From contig NZ_FNVX01000006.1 of assembly GCF_900104585.1 (NCBI RefSeq), forward strand, positions 310,001 through 374,000: a stretch of 64,000 nt of DNA. The letters are read 5' to 3'. Below the pieces are notes generated by a model. The model did no database searches, was not told the DNA's origin, and saw only the letters and a list, made by a program, of their open reading frames with translations. This DNA comes from Bacteroides ihuae. GTDB lineage: Bacteria; Bacteroidota; Bacteroidia; Bacteroidales; Bacteroidaceae. Below, piece by piece: positions 47,066 through 55,951 of this stretch (positions are counted from its first letter, which is position 1; each line of letters opens with the position of its first letter). The translations under genes were made by a program, and so were the position numbers.

Positions 47066-47836
47066 TCAATCGAGAAGTGCTTCTCTCAGTTCGTCCATAT
47101 AATTATAGGCCGTTAGATCAACAGTGGTAGGGGTAACAGCCACATACCCATGACTCAATGCCCAACTATCACTACGGTCATTCTCCAAATCCATGTTAGC
47201 AAATTCTCCAGTCAACCAAAAATAGTTTTTATCATGAAGACGGGGACAAGCTTCCCACTCCTTATGCCAGTGCCCCTTTGCCTGTTCGCAAACTTTAACA
47301 CCTTTAAGATCTTGCTGATCGGGAAAATTAACGTTCAAACAAACTAGAGGAGGAAGTCCCTTCTCTAGAACTGTAGTAACGATTTTTTGTATATATTCTT
47401 TCGTCGGTTCAAAGTTTGCATCGGCTCCATGATTGCATAAAGAAAAACCTATAGATGGGATACCATTTAGACATCCTTCAATCACCACACCCATCGTACC
47501 CGAGTAGTGAACACTGGTAGCCGAATTATCTCCATGATTAATTCCACCCACCACCAAGTCTGGTTTACGGTCAAGAACTGTATTACGAGCGAGTTTTATG
47601 CAGTCTGTTGGTGTACCCGAACATTTATAAATAGTCAACCCCACATCTCGACGAACAAGTTGATAATGAACCGGATTAGTAACGGTCAGCGCACATCCAT
47701 TACCTGACCGAGGAGAATCCGGTGCCATCACAACAATCTCGCCAAGAGGACGAAGATATTTTATAAGCTCATTAATTCCTTTTGCAGATATACCGTCATC
47801 ATTTGAAACTAATATCAACGGTTTCTTACTTTCCAT
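47066..47836 (-). CDS. surE: 5'/3'-nucleotidase SurE
   Basis: A 256-residue metal-dependent nucleoside-monophosphate phosphatase. The metal site starts with Asp13-Asp14 in [33 protein letters not shown] and [21 protein letters not shown] complete the conserved core. The frame is open for 53 further codons upstream, but a TACTTTTG promoter box falls inside them and the family begins at [10 protein letters not shown], so I use the ATG at 47836. It precedes lpxB on the same strand. Confidence 0.94.
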   Translation of the reverse strand: MESKKPLILVSNDDGISAKGINELIKYLRPLGEIVVMAPDSPRSGNGCALTVTNPVHYQLVRRDVGLTIYKCSGTPTDCIKLARNTVLDRKPDLVVGGINHGDNSATSVHYSGTMGVVIEGCLNGIPSIGFSLCNHGADANFEPTKEYIQKIVTTVLEKGLPPLVCLNVNFPDQQDLKGVKVCEQAKGHWHKEWEACPRLHDKNYFWLTGEFANMDLENDRSDSWALSHGYVAVTPTTVDLTAYNYMDELREALLD

Positions 47837-48196
47837 TTGTCTATACTTTATTGTTTGCACAAAAGTAGAAAAAAAACGGAGACCACGAAAACGATTAAAA
47901 GTATAAGCATCAATAACTATTGCGTAAAATAAGAATCTGCTGAAAGAAGGCAAAAACTTATTATAAAGCAGTTTAGAAACCTTAATGTTCTGCAAGTGAG
48001 TGAAAAAAAGCCATTTAATTCAATGAAAATATATATATTTGCGTGCCCAAAAGAGATAACAAGCTGAATAAAATAGTGTTTTGCATTAAGTTATTAACAA
48101 AAAGTGCATTTTATCAACTGATTTTGCAAAGTTTCTCTTTTTTAGTAGGCACTCTAAGTTATTATCACTTATTTCGCTGCCATAAAATTAAAGCAT
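47837..48196. other. Intergenic region between divergent surE and parA (360 bases)
   Basis: Contains a surE -7 box (TACTTTTG on the minus strand, 47860-47867) and a likely parA -7 box (TATATTTG on the plus strand, 48034-48041) giving a leader of about 150 bases. The rest is AT-rich without coding potential. No parS-like 16-bp palindrome (TGTTNCACGTGNAACA type) was found here or near parB. Confidence 0.55.
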
Positions 48197-48964
48197 ATGG
48201 GAAAAATAATTGCTTTGGCTAATCAAAAAGGCGGTGTGGGTAAAACCACCACCACCATAAATCTCGCAGCCTCGCTTGCTACTCTTGAAAAGAAAGTGCT
48301 GGTTGTTGATGCTGATCCTCAGGCAAACGCCTCATCAGGATTAGGCGTAGACATCAAGCAATCAGAATGCACCATTTACGAATGTATAATAGACAAGGTT
48401 GACGTAAAAGGTGCCATTCTCGATACCGAGATTGAATCATTAAAAATAATCTCCTCGCATATTAATTTGGTAGGAGCTGAAATAGAAATGCTTAACCTGA
48501 AAAATCGAGAAAAGATATTGAAAGAGGTACTGACTCCACTGAAAGATGATTATGACTACATTTTGATAGATTGTTCACCATCACTAGGGCTAATAACAAT
48601 TAATGCATTAACTGCTGCCGACTCTGTTATTATTCCGGTGCAAGCCGAATATTTCGCCCTCGAAGGAATCAGCAAACTACTAAATACGATTAAAATTATT
48701 AAATCTAAGTTGAATCCGACTTTAGAGATAGAAGGATTTCTCCTTACGATGTACGACTCTCGTTTACGTCAGGCCAACCAAATATACGACGAAGTGAAAC
48801 GTCACTTCCAGGAATTAGTATTTAACACAGTCATTCAACGTAATGTGAAATTAAGTGAAGCCCCTAGCTATGGACTTCCTACGATCCTCTACGATGCTGA
48901 ATCAACTGGAGCCAAGAACTATTTGGCTTTAGCGAAAGAACTTATCAGCAGAAATACTAAATAA
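48197..48964 (+). CDS. parA: Chromosome-partitioning ATPase ParA (Soj)
   Basis: A 255-residue deviant-Walker ATPase that binds DNA non-specifically as a dimer and moves ParB-parS complexes. The deviant Walker A motif is QKGGVGKTTTT (residues 9-19), Walker A' is VVDADPQANASSG, and Walker B is ILIDCSPSLG. The size and the short N-terminus mark it as a chromosomal type Ib ParA, not a plasmid type Ia. It is followed 9 bases later by parB, as in most bacterial chromosomes. Confidence 0.97.
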   Translation: MGKIIALANQKGGVGKTTTTINLAASLATLEKKVLVVDADPQANASSGLGVDIKQSECTIYECIIDKVDVKGAILDTEIESLKIISSHINLVGAEIEMLNLKNREKILKEVLTPLKDDYDYILIDCSPSLGLITINALTAADSVIIPVQAEYFALEGISKLLNTIKIIKSKLNPTLEIEGFLLTMYDSRLRQANQIYDEVKRHFQELVFNTVIQRNVKLSEAPSYGLPTILYDAESTGAKNYLALAKELISRNTK

Positions 48965-48973
48965 ACGAAGATT

Positions 48974-49861
48974 ATGGTACAAAGAAGAAATACACTAGGA
49001 AGAGGGCTTGACGCTTTGCTCTCTATGGATGAAGTAAAAACCGAAGGTTCTTCTTCTATAAATGAAATAGAATTATCGAAGATCTCTGTCAATCCTAATC
49101 AACCACGTCGTGAATTTGATGAAACAGCTCTTCAAGAACTATCAGACTCCATCTCTGAAATAGGAATCATCCAACCTATTACTCTACGTAAACTTTCTGA
49201 TGAAGAATATCAGATTATAGCAGGAGAACGACGCTATCGAGCATCTCTGAAAGCCGGATTATTAACCATACCAGCCTACATACGTACTGCCGACGATGAA
49301 AACGTGATGGAAATGGCTTTGATTGAAAATATTCAGCGTGAAGACTTGAACTCTGTGGAAATAGCTTTAGCCTACCAACACCTCATTGAGCAATACGATT
49401 TAACGCAAGAAAGACTTAGTGAACGAGTAGGAAAAAAGCGTACCACTATTGCAAACTATTTACGATTGCTCAAACTTCCGGCCTCAATACAAATGGCCAT
49501 CCAGAATAGACAAATTGACATGGGCCATGCACGCGCATTGATTACGCTAGCCGATCCAAAACTTCAAGTTAAAGTTTTCGATGAAATACTGGAACACGGA
49601 TATTCTGTTCGTAAAGTAGAAGAACTAGTGAAATCACTGAGTGAAGGAGAAACCATAAAGAGTGGAGGAAAAAAGATAGCACCTAAACGCGCCAAGTTAC
49701 CTGAAGAGTTTAATCTATTAAAAAAACACTTATCTGGTTTCTTCAACACCAAAGTGCAATTAACTTGCTCGGAAAAAGGTAAAGGTAAAATAAGTATCCC
49801 GTTCAATAACGAAGAAGAATTAGAGCGTATCATGGAAATGTTTGATGCGCTAAAGAAATAA
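48974..49861 (+). CDS. parB: Chromosome-partitioning protein ParB (Spo0J)
   Basis: A 295-residue DNA-binding CTPase that spreads from parS. The N-terminus RRNTLGRGLDALLSMDE is the usual ParA-stimulating peptide. Next come the ParB/Srx CTP-binding domain with NPNQPRREFDE, GIIQPITLRK and AGERRYRASLKAGL, the helix-turn-helix RLSERVGKKRTTIANYLRLLKLP, and a C-terminal dimerisation domain after about 230. Its stop codon directly abuts the start of the DUF5683 gene. Confidence 0.97.
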   Translation: MVQRRNTLGRGLDALLSMDEVKTEGSSSINEIELSKISVNPNQPRREFDETALQELSDSISEIGIIQPITLRKLSDEEYQIIAGERRYRASLKAGLLTIPAYIRTADDENVMEMALIENIQREDLNSVEIALAYQHLIEQYDLTQERLSERVGKKRTTIANYLRLLKLPASIQMAIQNRQIDMGHARALITLADPKLQVKVFDEILEHGYSVRKVEELVKSLSEGETIKSGGKKIAPKRAKLPEEFNLLKKHLSGFFNTKVQLTCSEKGKGKISIPFNNEEELERIMEMFDALKK

Positions 49862-50638
49862 ATGACAATAAGAATCACGAAATATTATTTAAGTATCATC
49901 TTGTTCCTCTGTATGCTTCAGATTCCAGGAGTTGATGCGCATGCACAAGAGGCTGCTGCTCGTCGTAAGCGCATGAGTAACAAAGAAATTGGACTTACAG
50001 ATTCGCTCACAACAGATAGCCTTATACGTGTACGTGCTGATAGTCTGGTAAATGTAAACAAGCGAAATTTGGAGGAATTAGAGCCCAAAGCCATTCAGCA
50101 GTTACAAAGTAATAGCCCAAAAGATAGTCTTGAATTAGTTAAGCCGAAAAAACTATGGATTCCTGATTCAGGCAAAGCAACTTGGTATGCGCTCGTTATA
50201 CCTGGAGGGGGACAGATTTATAATCGCAAGTATTGGAAGCTCCCCATCATCTATGGTGGCTTTGCAGGGTGTGCATATGCTTTAACATGGAACAACAAGA
50301 TGTATAAAGATTATTCGCAGGCTTATATGGACATCATGGATACTGACCCAACTACGGATAGTTACCTAGACTTACTCCCTCCAAACTCAACTTATACAAA
50401 TAGTCAATTACAGACTATTTTGAAGAAACGCAAAGACACCTATCGGCGATATCGTGATCTTAGTATTTTTGCTTTTATAGGAGTTTACTTAATTTCGGTC
50501 ATCGATGCTTATGTAGATGCCGAACTTTCAAATTTTGACATAACTCCTGACCTCAGCATGCGAGTGGAACCTACAATTATCAACGACCGGTACAAGTCTG
50601 GAAATTCTGTCGGTGTACAGTGTAGCCTCCGGTTTTAA
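49862..50638 (+). CDS. DUF5683 family membrane protein
   Basis: A 258-residue protein with a signal-like hydrophobic N-terminus (about 8-25, ending DAHAQEA). A polar linker rich in DSLTTDSLIRVRADSL repeats precedes the DUF5683 domain (from about 95), with ATWYALVIPGGGQIYNRKYWKLPIIYGGFAG and two hydrophobic segments. The gene immediately follows the parB stop codon without a gap, and mltD comes 10 bases later, so it lies in the parAB operon. The function is unknown; the context suggests a cell-envelope role tied to growth or division. Confidence 0.82.
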   Translation: MTIRITKYYLSIILFLCMLQIPGVDAHAQEAAARRKRMSNKEIGLTDSLTTDSLIRVRADSLVNVNKRNLEELEPKAIQQLQSNSPKDSLELVKPKKLWIPDSGKATWYALVIPGGGQIYNRKYWKLPIIYGGFAGCAYALTWNNKMYKDYSQAYMDIMDTDPTTDSYLDLLPPNSTYTNSQLQTILKKRKDTYRRYRDLSIFAFIGVYLISVIDAYVDAELSNFDITPDLSMRVEPTIINDRYKSGNSVGVQCSLRF

Positions 50639-50648
50639 ATTAAAAAGA

Positions 50649-51974
50649 ATGAAGAAGAAAAAAATAGATCTCATTACAAGTAAAGCGTCAAACAAATCAA
50701 GGTATATCTACTGGAGCCTGTTTTTTTGTTATCTAATTATATCAAGCTATGCGCAAGCACAAAGCATTGATGTAGTGATTCAAGGAAACGGGACTCAGCG
50801 CAAGGAAAGCATTGATCTTCCGGAAAGTATGACCTACCCGGTAGATAGTTTGCTCAACGATTGGAAAGCAAAGAACTACATTAAAATAGGCAAAGACTGC
50901 AGTACAGCTGATGAAAACCCTTTTTTCAGTGACTCCGTATATATCCAAAGACTTTCTCGCATACCAACTGTTATGGAGATGCCATACAATGAAGTTGTTC
51001 GTAAGTTCATAGATATGTATGCCAGCCGATTGCGTAATCAGGTCTCTTTTATGCTAAGTGCTTCCAACTTTTACGTACCCATTTTCGAAGAAGCGCTAGA
51101 TGCCTATAACCTTCCCCTTGAATTAAAATACCTACCTGTCATTGAATCAGCGCTAAACCCTTCTGCGACTTCACGTGCAGGTGCTTCCGGTTTATGGCAA
51201 TTTATGATTGGCACTGCAAAAATTTATGGTTTGGAAGTAAATAGTTTGATAGACGAACGCCGCGATCCAATAAAAGCAACATGGGCTGCAGCACGCTATC
51301 TAAAAGATTTATATGCAATTTACCAAGATTGGAATCTTGTAATTGCAGCCTATAATTGCGGCCCTGGAAACATAAACAAAGCTATCCGCCGCTCAGGAGG
51401 GAAGAACGACTATTGGAGTATCTACAACTACTTGCCTAAAGAGACTCGTGGATATGTACCGGCCTTTATTGCGGCCAATTACTTGATGAATTATTACTGC
51501 GATCATAATATCTGCCCCATGGAAACAGATATTCCGGCTAATACCGATACCGTACAGATATCCAAGAACCTCCATTTCGAACAGATATCAGACATCTGTG
51601 GCATTAGCTTAGAGCAGGTAAAAAGCCTTAACCCACAATATAGAAGAAATATAATTCCTGGAGACATAAAACCTTATACACTGAGATTACCTTACAATTA
51701 TATAAGTACTTTTATTGATAACCAAGATACCATTTATGCACATCGTGCCGAAGAACTTTTCAACGATCGAAAAGTTGTGGAAGTTAAGGATCAACCAGTT
51801 GTTTCAGCAAAAGGAAAATCAAAAGGTAGTAGAACTTATCATAAAATTAGGAGTGGAGAAACATTATCCACTATAGCTCAGAAATATCATGTCCGTGTTA
51901 GCGACATCAAAAAGTGGAACAACCTAAGAGGTAGTAATATTGCCGCAGGAAAACGATTGATAATTCACAAATAG
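50649..51974 (+). CDS. Membrane-bound lytic murein transglycosylase (MltD-like) with LysM domain
   Basis: A 441-residue exported peptidoglycan lyase. After an N-terminal hydrophobic segment (about 18-37, SYAQAQ) comes a GH23 SLT domain with the catalytic Glu in LPVIESALNPSATS and the motifs GASGLWQFM, DERRDPIKATWAAARYL and AAYNCGPGN. A C-terminal LysM (about 393-440, KIRSGETLSTIAQKYHV) binds glycan. I start at the ATG at 50649, not the GTG at 50613 that overlaps the previous gene. It probably ends the parAB operon, with a strong hairpin after it. Confidence 0.92.
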   Translation: MKKKKIDLITSKASNKSRYIYWSLFFCYLIISSYAQAQSIDVVIQGNGTQRKESIDLPESMTYPVDSLLNDWKAKNYIKIGKDCSTADENPFFSDSVYIQRLSRIPTVMEMPYNEVVRKFIDMYASRLRNQVSFMLSASNFYVPIFEEALDAYNLPLELKYLPVIESALNPSATSRAGASGLWQFMIGTAKIYGLEVNSLIDERRDPIKATWAAARYLKDLYAIYQDWNLVIAAYNCGPGNINKAIRRSGGKNDYWSIYNYLPKETRGYVPAFIAANYLMNYYCDHNICPMETDIPANTDTVQISKNLHFEQISDICGISLEQVKSLNPQYRRNIIPGDIKPYTLRLPYNYISTFIDNQDTIYAHRAEELFNDRKVVEVKDQPVVSAKGKSKGSRTYHKIRSGETLSTIAQKYHVRVSDIKKWNNLRGSNIAAGKRLIIHK

Positions 51975-52009
51975 AAAAAATGGCAGTAGTACAACTACAG
52001 TACTATGCT

Positions 52010-52057
52010 ACAAGATTTCCGCATAATAAGTTTTAGCTTACTGTGCGGAAATCTTGT
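52010..52057. terminator. Strong hairpin after mltD
   Basis: A perfect 14-bp stem: ACAAGATTTCCGCA (52010-52023) with TGCGGAAATCTTGT (52044-52057). The 20-base interior can itself pair TAAG/CTTA. No long T tract follows, but the position right after the operon and before the relA/spoT promoter fits a terminator. Confidence 0.65.
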
Positions 52058-52114
52058 TAAATAAATAATCCGACAAGAAAAGGCTAGCTATTGCTTGCAT
52101 GATATTGAATTTTG

Positions 52115-52126
52115 CTTATTTTTGCA
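52115..52126 (+). promoter_or_regulatory. -7 box of the RelA/SpoT gene
   Basis: The region reads TTATTTTTGC and contains TATTTTTG, a match to TAnnTTTG about 30 bases before the chosen ATG at 52153. It lies inside the longer open frame that begins at 52099, so that start is unlikely. A TTG about 20 bases upstream may be the -33 element. Confidence 0.6.
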
Positions 52127-52152
52127 AATCAACGAAAGAAATAGATGAAGAG

Positions 52153-54402
52153 ATGGAGATTGTGAATTCTAAAGAGGTATCGGATGAGGAGATGATTGAG
52201 CAATCATTTCAGGAATTACTGAATGATTATCTTAAAACCAAACATCGCAAACGCGTTGAAATTATAACGAAAGCTTTCAATTTTGCCAATCAAGCGCACA
52301 AAGGCATTAAGCGACAATCTGGCGAGCCCTATATAATGCATCCCCTATCGGTTGCCAAAATCGTGTGTAACGAGATCGGACTAGGCTCTACTTCCATTTG
52401 TTCAGCACTACTACATGATGTCGTTGAAGACACAGACTACACTGTAGAAGATATAGAAAACATCTTTGGCCCCAAAATAGCTCATATAGTTGACGGTCTA
52501 ACTAAAATATCAGGCGGTATCTTCGGTGATAAAGCTTCTGCCCAAGCCGAGAACTTCAAGAAGCTACTACTCACCATGTCGGATGACATTCGGGTAATTC
52601 TTATTAAGGTAGCCGACCGTTTACACAATATGAGAACCTTAGGCTCTCTTTTACCCAACAAACAATTTAAGATAGCGGGCGAAACATTATATATCTATGC
52701 TCCTTTAGCCAACCGTTTAGGGCTAAATCAGATTAAAACAGAGCTCGAGAACTTAAGCTTTAGATACGAACATCCTGAAGAATATCAAGAGATCGAAGAA
52801 AAGCTGACTGCCACTGCTGCCGAGCGCGATGAAGTTTTCAACGTTTTCACCGCTCCTATCCGCATACAGTTAGATAAGATGGGACTGAAATATCGTATTG
52901 TGGCGCGAGTTAAATCCATCTATTCAATATGGAACAAAATGCAAACCAAGCATGTCCCTTTTGAAGAAGTGTATGATCTACTAGCTGTTCGTGTCATTTT
53001 CGACCCTCTAAATGAAGAAGAAGAGTTGAACGATTGCTTTGACATCTATGTATCAATTTCTAAAATATACAAGCCCCATCCCGACCGCTTACGCGATTGG
53101 GTTAGCCACCCTAAAGCAAATGGCTATCAGGCCCTCCATGTAACTCTCATGGGAAATAATGGACAATGGATTGAAGTACAGATTCGAAGCGAACGGATGA
53201 ACGATGTTGCCGAACAAGGCTTTGCCGCCCATTGGAAATATAAAGAAGGAGGAGGAAGTGAAGATGATGGCGAACTTGAAAAATGGCTTCGCACCATCAA
53301 AGAGATTCTGGACGATCCCCAACCAGATGCCATTGACTTTCTTGATACAATAAAGCTCAACTTGTTTGCATCGGAAATCTTTGTCTTTACACCTAAAGGT
53401 GAGATAAAGACGATGCCTCAAAACTCTACTGCGCTAGATTTTGCTTTCTCACTACATACTGATTTGGGAAGCCATTGCATCGGAGCTAAAGTAAACCACA
53501 AACTGGTGCCACTAAGCCACAAACTGGAGAGTGGAGATCAAGTAGAAATACTGACATCCAAATCACAACGGGTACAACCTTCATGGGAAGTATTTGCCAC
53601 TACTGCCAAAGCCCGTGCTAAGATAGCAGCTATACTCAAAAAGGAACAAAAGAATTTTCAAAAAGAGGGCGAAGCAATACTATTGGATTTTCTATCGAAA
53701 GAGGAGATCGGCCCTGAGGCAGCTAGTATAGAAAAAATATACAAATTCCATAATCTTAAAAGTCGAGAGGAACTTCTCACTGCCTTAGGCAATAAAAGTA
53801 TCATTTTGGGCGAATCTGACAAAAACGAACTCAAAGAGAAGCAATCCGGAAATTGGAAGAAATATCTGATGTTCTCATTTGGTAGTGGAAATAAAGACCC
53901 TAAAGAGAAGCTAGAAACAGACAAAGAACCTCAAGAAAAGATTAATCCGAAGAAAGTTCTTAAGTTAACTGAAGAAACAATACAGAAAAATTATATGATG
54001 GCTGACTGTTGCCAGCCTATTCCCGGAGATGATGTTTTGGGATATATTGATGAAAACGAACGAATTATTATTCACAAGCGCCAATGTCCGGTTGCGATTA
54101 AGTTGAAAAGTAGTTATGGCAATCGAATCATCGCAACTTCTTGGGATACACACAAAACTCTTTCTTTTCTTGTTTACATTTACGTTAAAGGAATTGACAG
54201 TGTGGGACTTTTGAATGAAATAACTCAGGTAATTTCTCAACAATTAAACGTAAATATACGTAAGCTAGCCATTGAAACGAACGACGGAATCTTTGAAGGT
54301 AAGATACAGCTTTATGTGCATGATGTGGAGGATGTAAAACAGATTTGTGACAACCTACTTAAAGTAAACAATGTAAAATTAGTAACCCGAGTTGAATCAT
54401 AA
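52153..54402 (+). CDS. Bifunctional (p)ppGpp synthetase/hydrolase (RelA/SpoT, Rel)
   Basis: A 749-residue long RSH protein. An HD hydrolase domain is present with an intact active-site SALLHDVVEDT and RLHNMRTLG. The synthetase domain carries YDLLAVRVIF, PDRLRDWVSHPKANGYQALH and VEIQIRSERMN-like motifs. A TGS domain (EIFVFTPKGEIKTMP), a conserved-cysteine zinc-finger-like region (MMADCCQPIPGDDVLGY) and a C-terminal ACT domain follow. The charged RLRD motif in the synthetase resembles the RxKD of bifunctional enzymes rather than the EFDD of RelA. The intact HD motif also says it can hydrolyse (p)ppGpp. I start at MEIVNSKEV because a promoter box lies upstream in frame. Confidence 0.94.
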   Translation: MEIVNSKEVSDEEMIEQSFQELLNDYLKTKHRKRVEIITKAFNFANQAHKGIKRQSGEPYIMHPLSVAKIVCNEIGLGSTSICSALLHDVVEDTDYTVEDIENIFGPKIAHIVDGLTKISGGIFGDKASAQAENFKKLLLTMSDDIRVILIKVADRLHNMRTLGSLLPNKQFKIAGETLYIYAPLANRLGLNQIKTELENLSFRYEHPEEYQEIEEKLTATAAERDEVFNVFTAPIRIQLDKMGLKYRIVARVKSIYSIWNKMQTKHVPFEEVYDLLAVRVIFDPLNEEEELNDCFDIYVSISKIYKPHPDRLRDWVSHPKANGYQALHVTLMGNNGQWIEVQIRSERMNDVAEQGFAAHWKYKEGGGSEDDGELEKWLRTIKEILDDPQPDAIDFLDTIKLNLFASEIFVFTPKGEIKTMPQNSTALDFAFSLHTDLGSHCIGAKVNHKLVPLSHKLESGDQVEILTSKSQRVQPSWEVFATTAKARAKIAAILKKEQKNFQKEGEAILLDFLSKEEIGPEAASIEKIYKFHNLKSREELLTALGNKSIILGESDKNELKEKQSGNWKKYLMFSFGSGNKDPKEKLETDKEPQEKINPKKVLKLTEETIQKNYMMADCCQPIPGDDVLGYIDENERIIIHKRQCPVAIKLKSSYGNRIIATSWDTHKTLSFLVYIYVKGIDSVGLLNEITQVISQQLNVNIRKLAIETNDGIFEGKIQLYVHDVEDVKQICDNLLKVNNVKLVTRVES

Positions 54403-54445
54403 TTCGCTTTTTCCTTTGATAATACGCTAAGTGAAGAAGAGAAGG

Positions 54446-54808
54446 TCAACCTCTTCCATCCAACTCATTCTTTATTTTCAAAAGTTCTTCTTTGATACTT
54501 TTTAATCGGTCTATAATTTCGAAGTTATTTACTGTAGATTCTTTATTATCTTTCAATTTCTGCCTTGCACCAGGCAAAGTCATGCCTTTTTCCTTTACTA
54601 AATGATAGATAAGTTTAATCGTTTCCAGATCTTCCTTTCGATACTGGCGCGTTCCGCGAGCGCTCTTCTTAGGAATAATTTGGGGAAACTCTTTCTCCCA
54701 AAAGCGGAGCAATGATTCATTCACATCGAACATTTCTGCCACCTCGCTAATGGAGTAGTATAATTTCAGATCCTTATTTGTATTTAAAACCATATCTCTT
54801 GTGTTCAT
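54446..54808 (-). CDS. MerR-family transcriptional regulator
   Basis: A 120-residue DNA-binding protein with one MerR-type winged helix: LYYSISEVAEMFDVNESLLRFWEKEFP (about 16-42) followed by the wing SARGTRQYRKEDLETI. The C-terminal part is a short helix with a coiled-coil feel (SIKEELLKIKNELDG). There is no cysteine-rich metal-binding tail, so a metal-sensing role is unlikely. It lies 18 bases after the M23 peptidase gene on the same strand and is convergent with relA/spoT. The target genes are unknown. Confidence 0.88.
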   Translation of the reverse strand: MNTRDMVLNTNKDLKLYYSISEVAEMFDVNESLLRFWEKEFPQIIPKKSARGTRQYRKEDLETIKLIYHLVKEKGMTLPGARQKLKDNKESTVNNFEIIDRLKSIKEELLKIKNELDGRG

Positions 54809-54826
54809 TAAACTTCATTATAAAAA

Positions 54827-55795
54827 CTAATCGAATACCTTACCATGGTTTGCTGCGATCTGAATCATTTTTTCATAATCTCCCGCGCTCAAATCCATGA
54901 AATAATAATTTACAGGATTCACCCGTTCACCCTTTACATGTACTTCGTAGTGCAAATGCGGGCCAGTACTTCTACCAGTACTTCCAACACCTCCTATTAC
55001 TTCACCTCTAACGACTTTCTTACCCAACTTAGTGCGATAGTCACGCAAATGCGCATAAACGGTTCGGTATCCAAATCCATGATCTATTTCAACAGTATTG
55101 CCATATGCCGACTCCCACCCCATCTTCGCTACAACTCCATTTCCGGTCGCATATACATCTGTTCCGGGGTGTGCAGAAAAGTCCATTCCTCCATGAAATT
55201 TCGCCGTTCCATAAATAGGATCTATACGCATTCCGTAACCGGAAGCTGTTTGCCTGAGATCCTTATTAGCAACAGGTTGAATGGCCGGAAGACATTTTAA
55301 CATCTCATCGTGCTTCTTACACATCTCCACTACATCATCAAACGACTTGGATTGTATGTAAAGTTGCTTACTGAGCAAGTCCATCTTTTGAGTTGTATTC
55401 ACGACCAAATCAGCATTAGCCATGTCCATCAGTCCTTCATATCGGTTGGTTCCCCCATAACCGGCTTTGCGAATAGCCGAAGAAATGGGATCGGCCTGAA
55501 AAATAACACGATATAAGTTATCATCTCGCTGCTGAACATCTTGTAGTACACCTAAAGCCTCATCAAGGCGACGAGAGAGCACATTATACTGAGCCAACAA
55601 TTGACTATTTTCTGTCCGCAACTCTTTCTCCGATGGAGAACCAAAGATAAAAAGCAATAGTATAAAAGCCCCTGCGCCTAAGCCCATGCCAATAAACAAC
55701 CTCCGCAGAATGCTTAATGCTCGCTGCCGAACAGTAGGATATATCCTATCGTAAGTCTGTGTTTGCGGGTTAAAAATGTAGTAAACTTTGCGCAT
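54827..55795 (-). CDS. M23 family metallopeptidase (LytM-like peptidoglycan endopeptidase)
   Basis: A 322-residue membrane-anchored protein with one transmembrane helix (about 33-52), a periplasmic coiled coil (about 55-95) and a C-terminal M23 domain. The zinc and catalytic residues are present: His201 and Asp205 in KFHGGMDFS, His249 in VYAHL, and His280/His282 in GPHLHYEV. It should therefore be an active D,D-endopeptidase rather than an EnvC-type activator. It is upstream of the MerR gene (18-base gap) and divergent from alaS. Confidence 0.92.
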   Translation of the reverse strand: MRKVYYIFNPQTQTYDRIYPTVRQRALSILRRLFIGMGLGAGAFILLLFIFGSPSEKELRTENSQLLAQYNVLSRRLDEALGVLQDVQQRDDNLYRVIFQADPISSAIRKAGYGGTNRYEGLMDMANADLVVNTTQKMDLLSKQLYIQSKSFDDVVEMCKKHDEMLKCLPAIQPVANKDLRQTASGYGMRIDPIYGTAKFHGGMDFSAHPGTDVYATGNGVVAKMGWESAYGNTVEIDHGFGYRTVYAHLRDYRTKLGKKVVRGEVIGGVGSTGRSTGPHLHYEVHVKGERVNPVNYYFMDLSAGDYEKMIQIAANHGKVFD

Positions 55796-55843
55796 CGGAG
55801 AAAATATTTCACGTAATAATAGGGCAAAAATAATAAAACGAGC

Positions 55844-55851
55844 TATCTTTG
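55844..55851 (+). promoter_or_regulatory. -7 box of alaS and structured leader
   Basis: TATCTTTG lies 100 bases before the alaS ATG. The leader contains complementary segments AGACTC (55881-55886) and GAGTCT (55923-55928), with AATATT flanking both sides, which could form a long-range stem. No riboswitch class was recognised. Confidence 0.45.
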
Positions 55852-55951
55852 CACATCTTTTTTTAGAATATTAACCTCAAAGACTCCTAAATAGCAAGCT
55901 TTAAAGTGATGCCAAACACCGAGAGTCTGAATATTATAACTGAATAGAAGT

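Noticed and set aside
47837..49861. parS site near parAB
   Set aside because: No palindrome of the TGTTNCACGTGNAACA type could be found by eye in this stretch.
50613..50648. GTG start 12 codons ahead of the mltD ATG
   Set aside because: It overlaps the end of the DUF5683 gene and would put an unnatural peptide before the signal segment.
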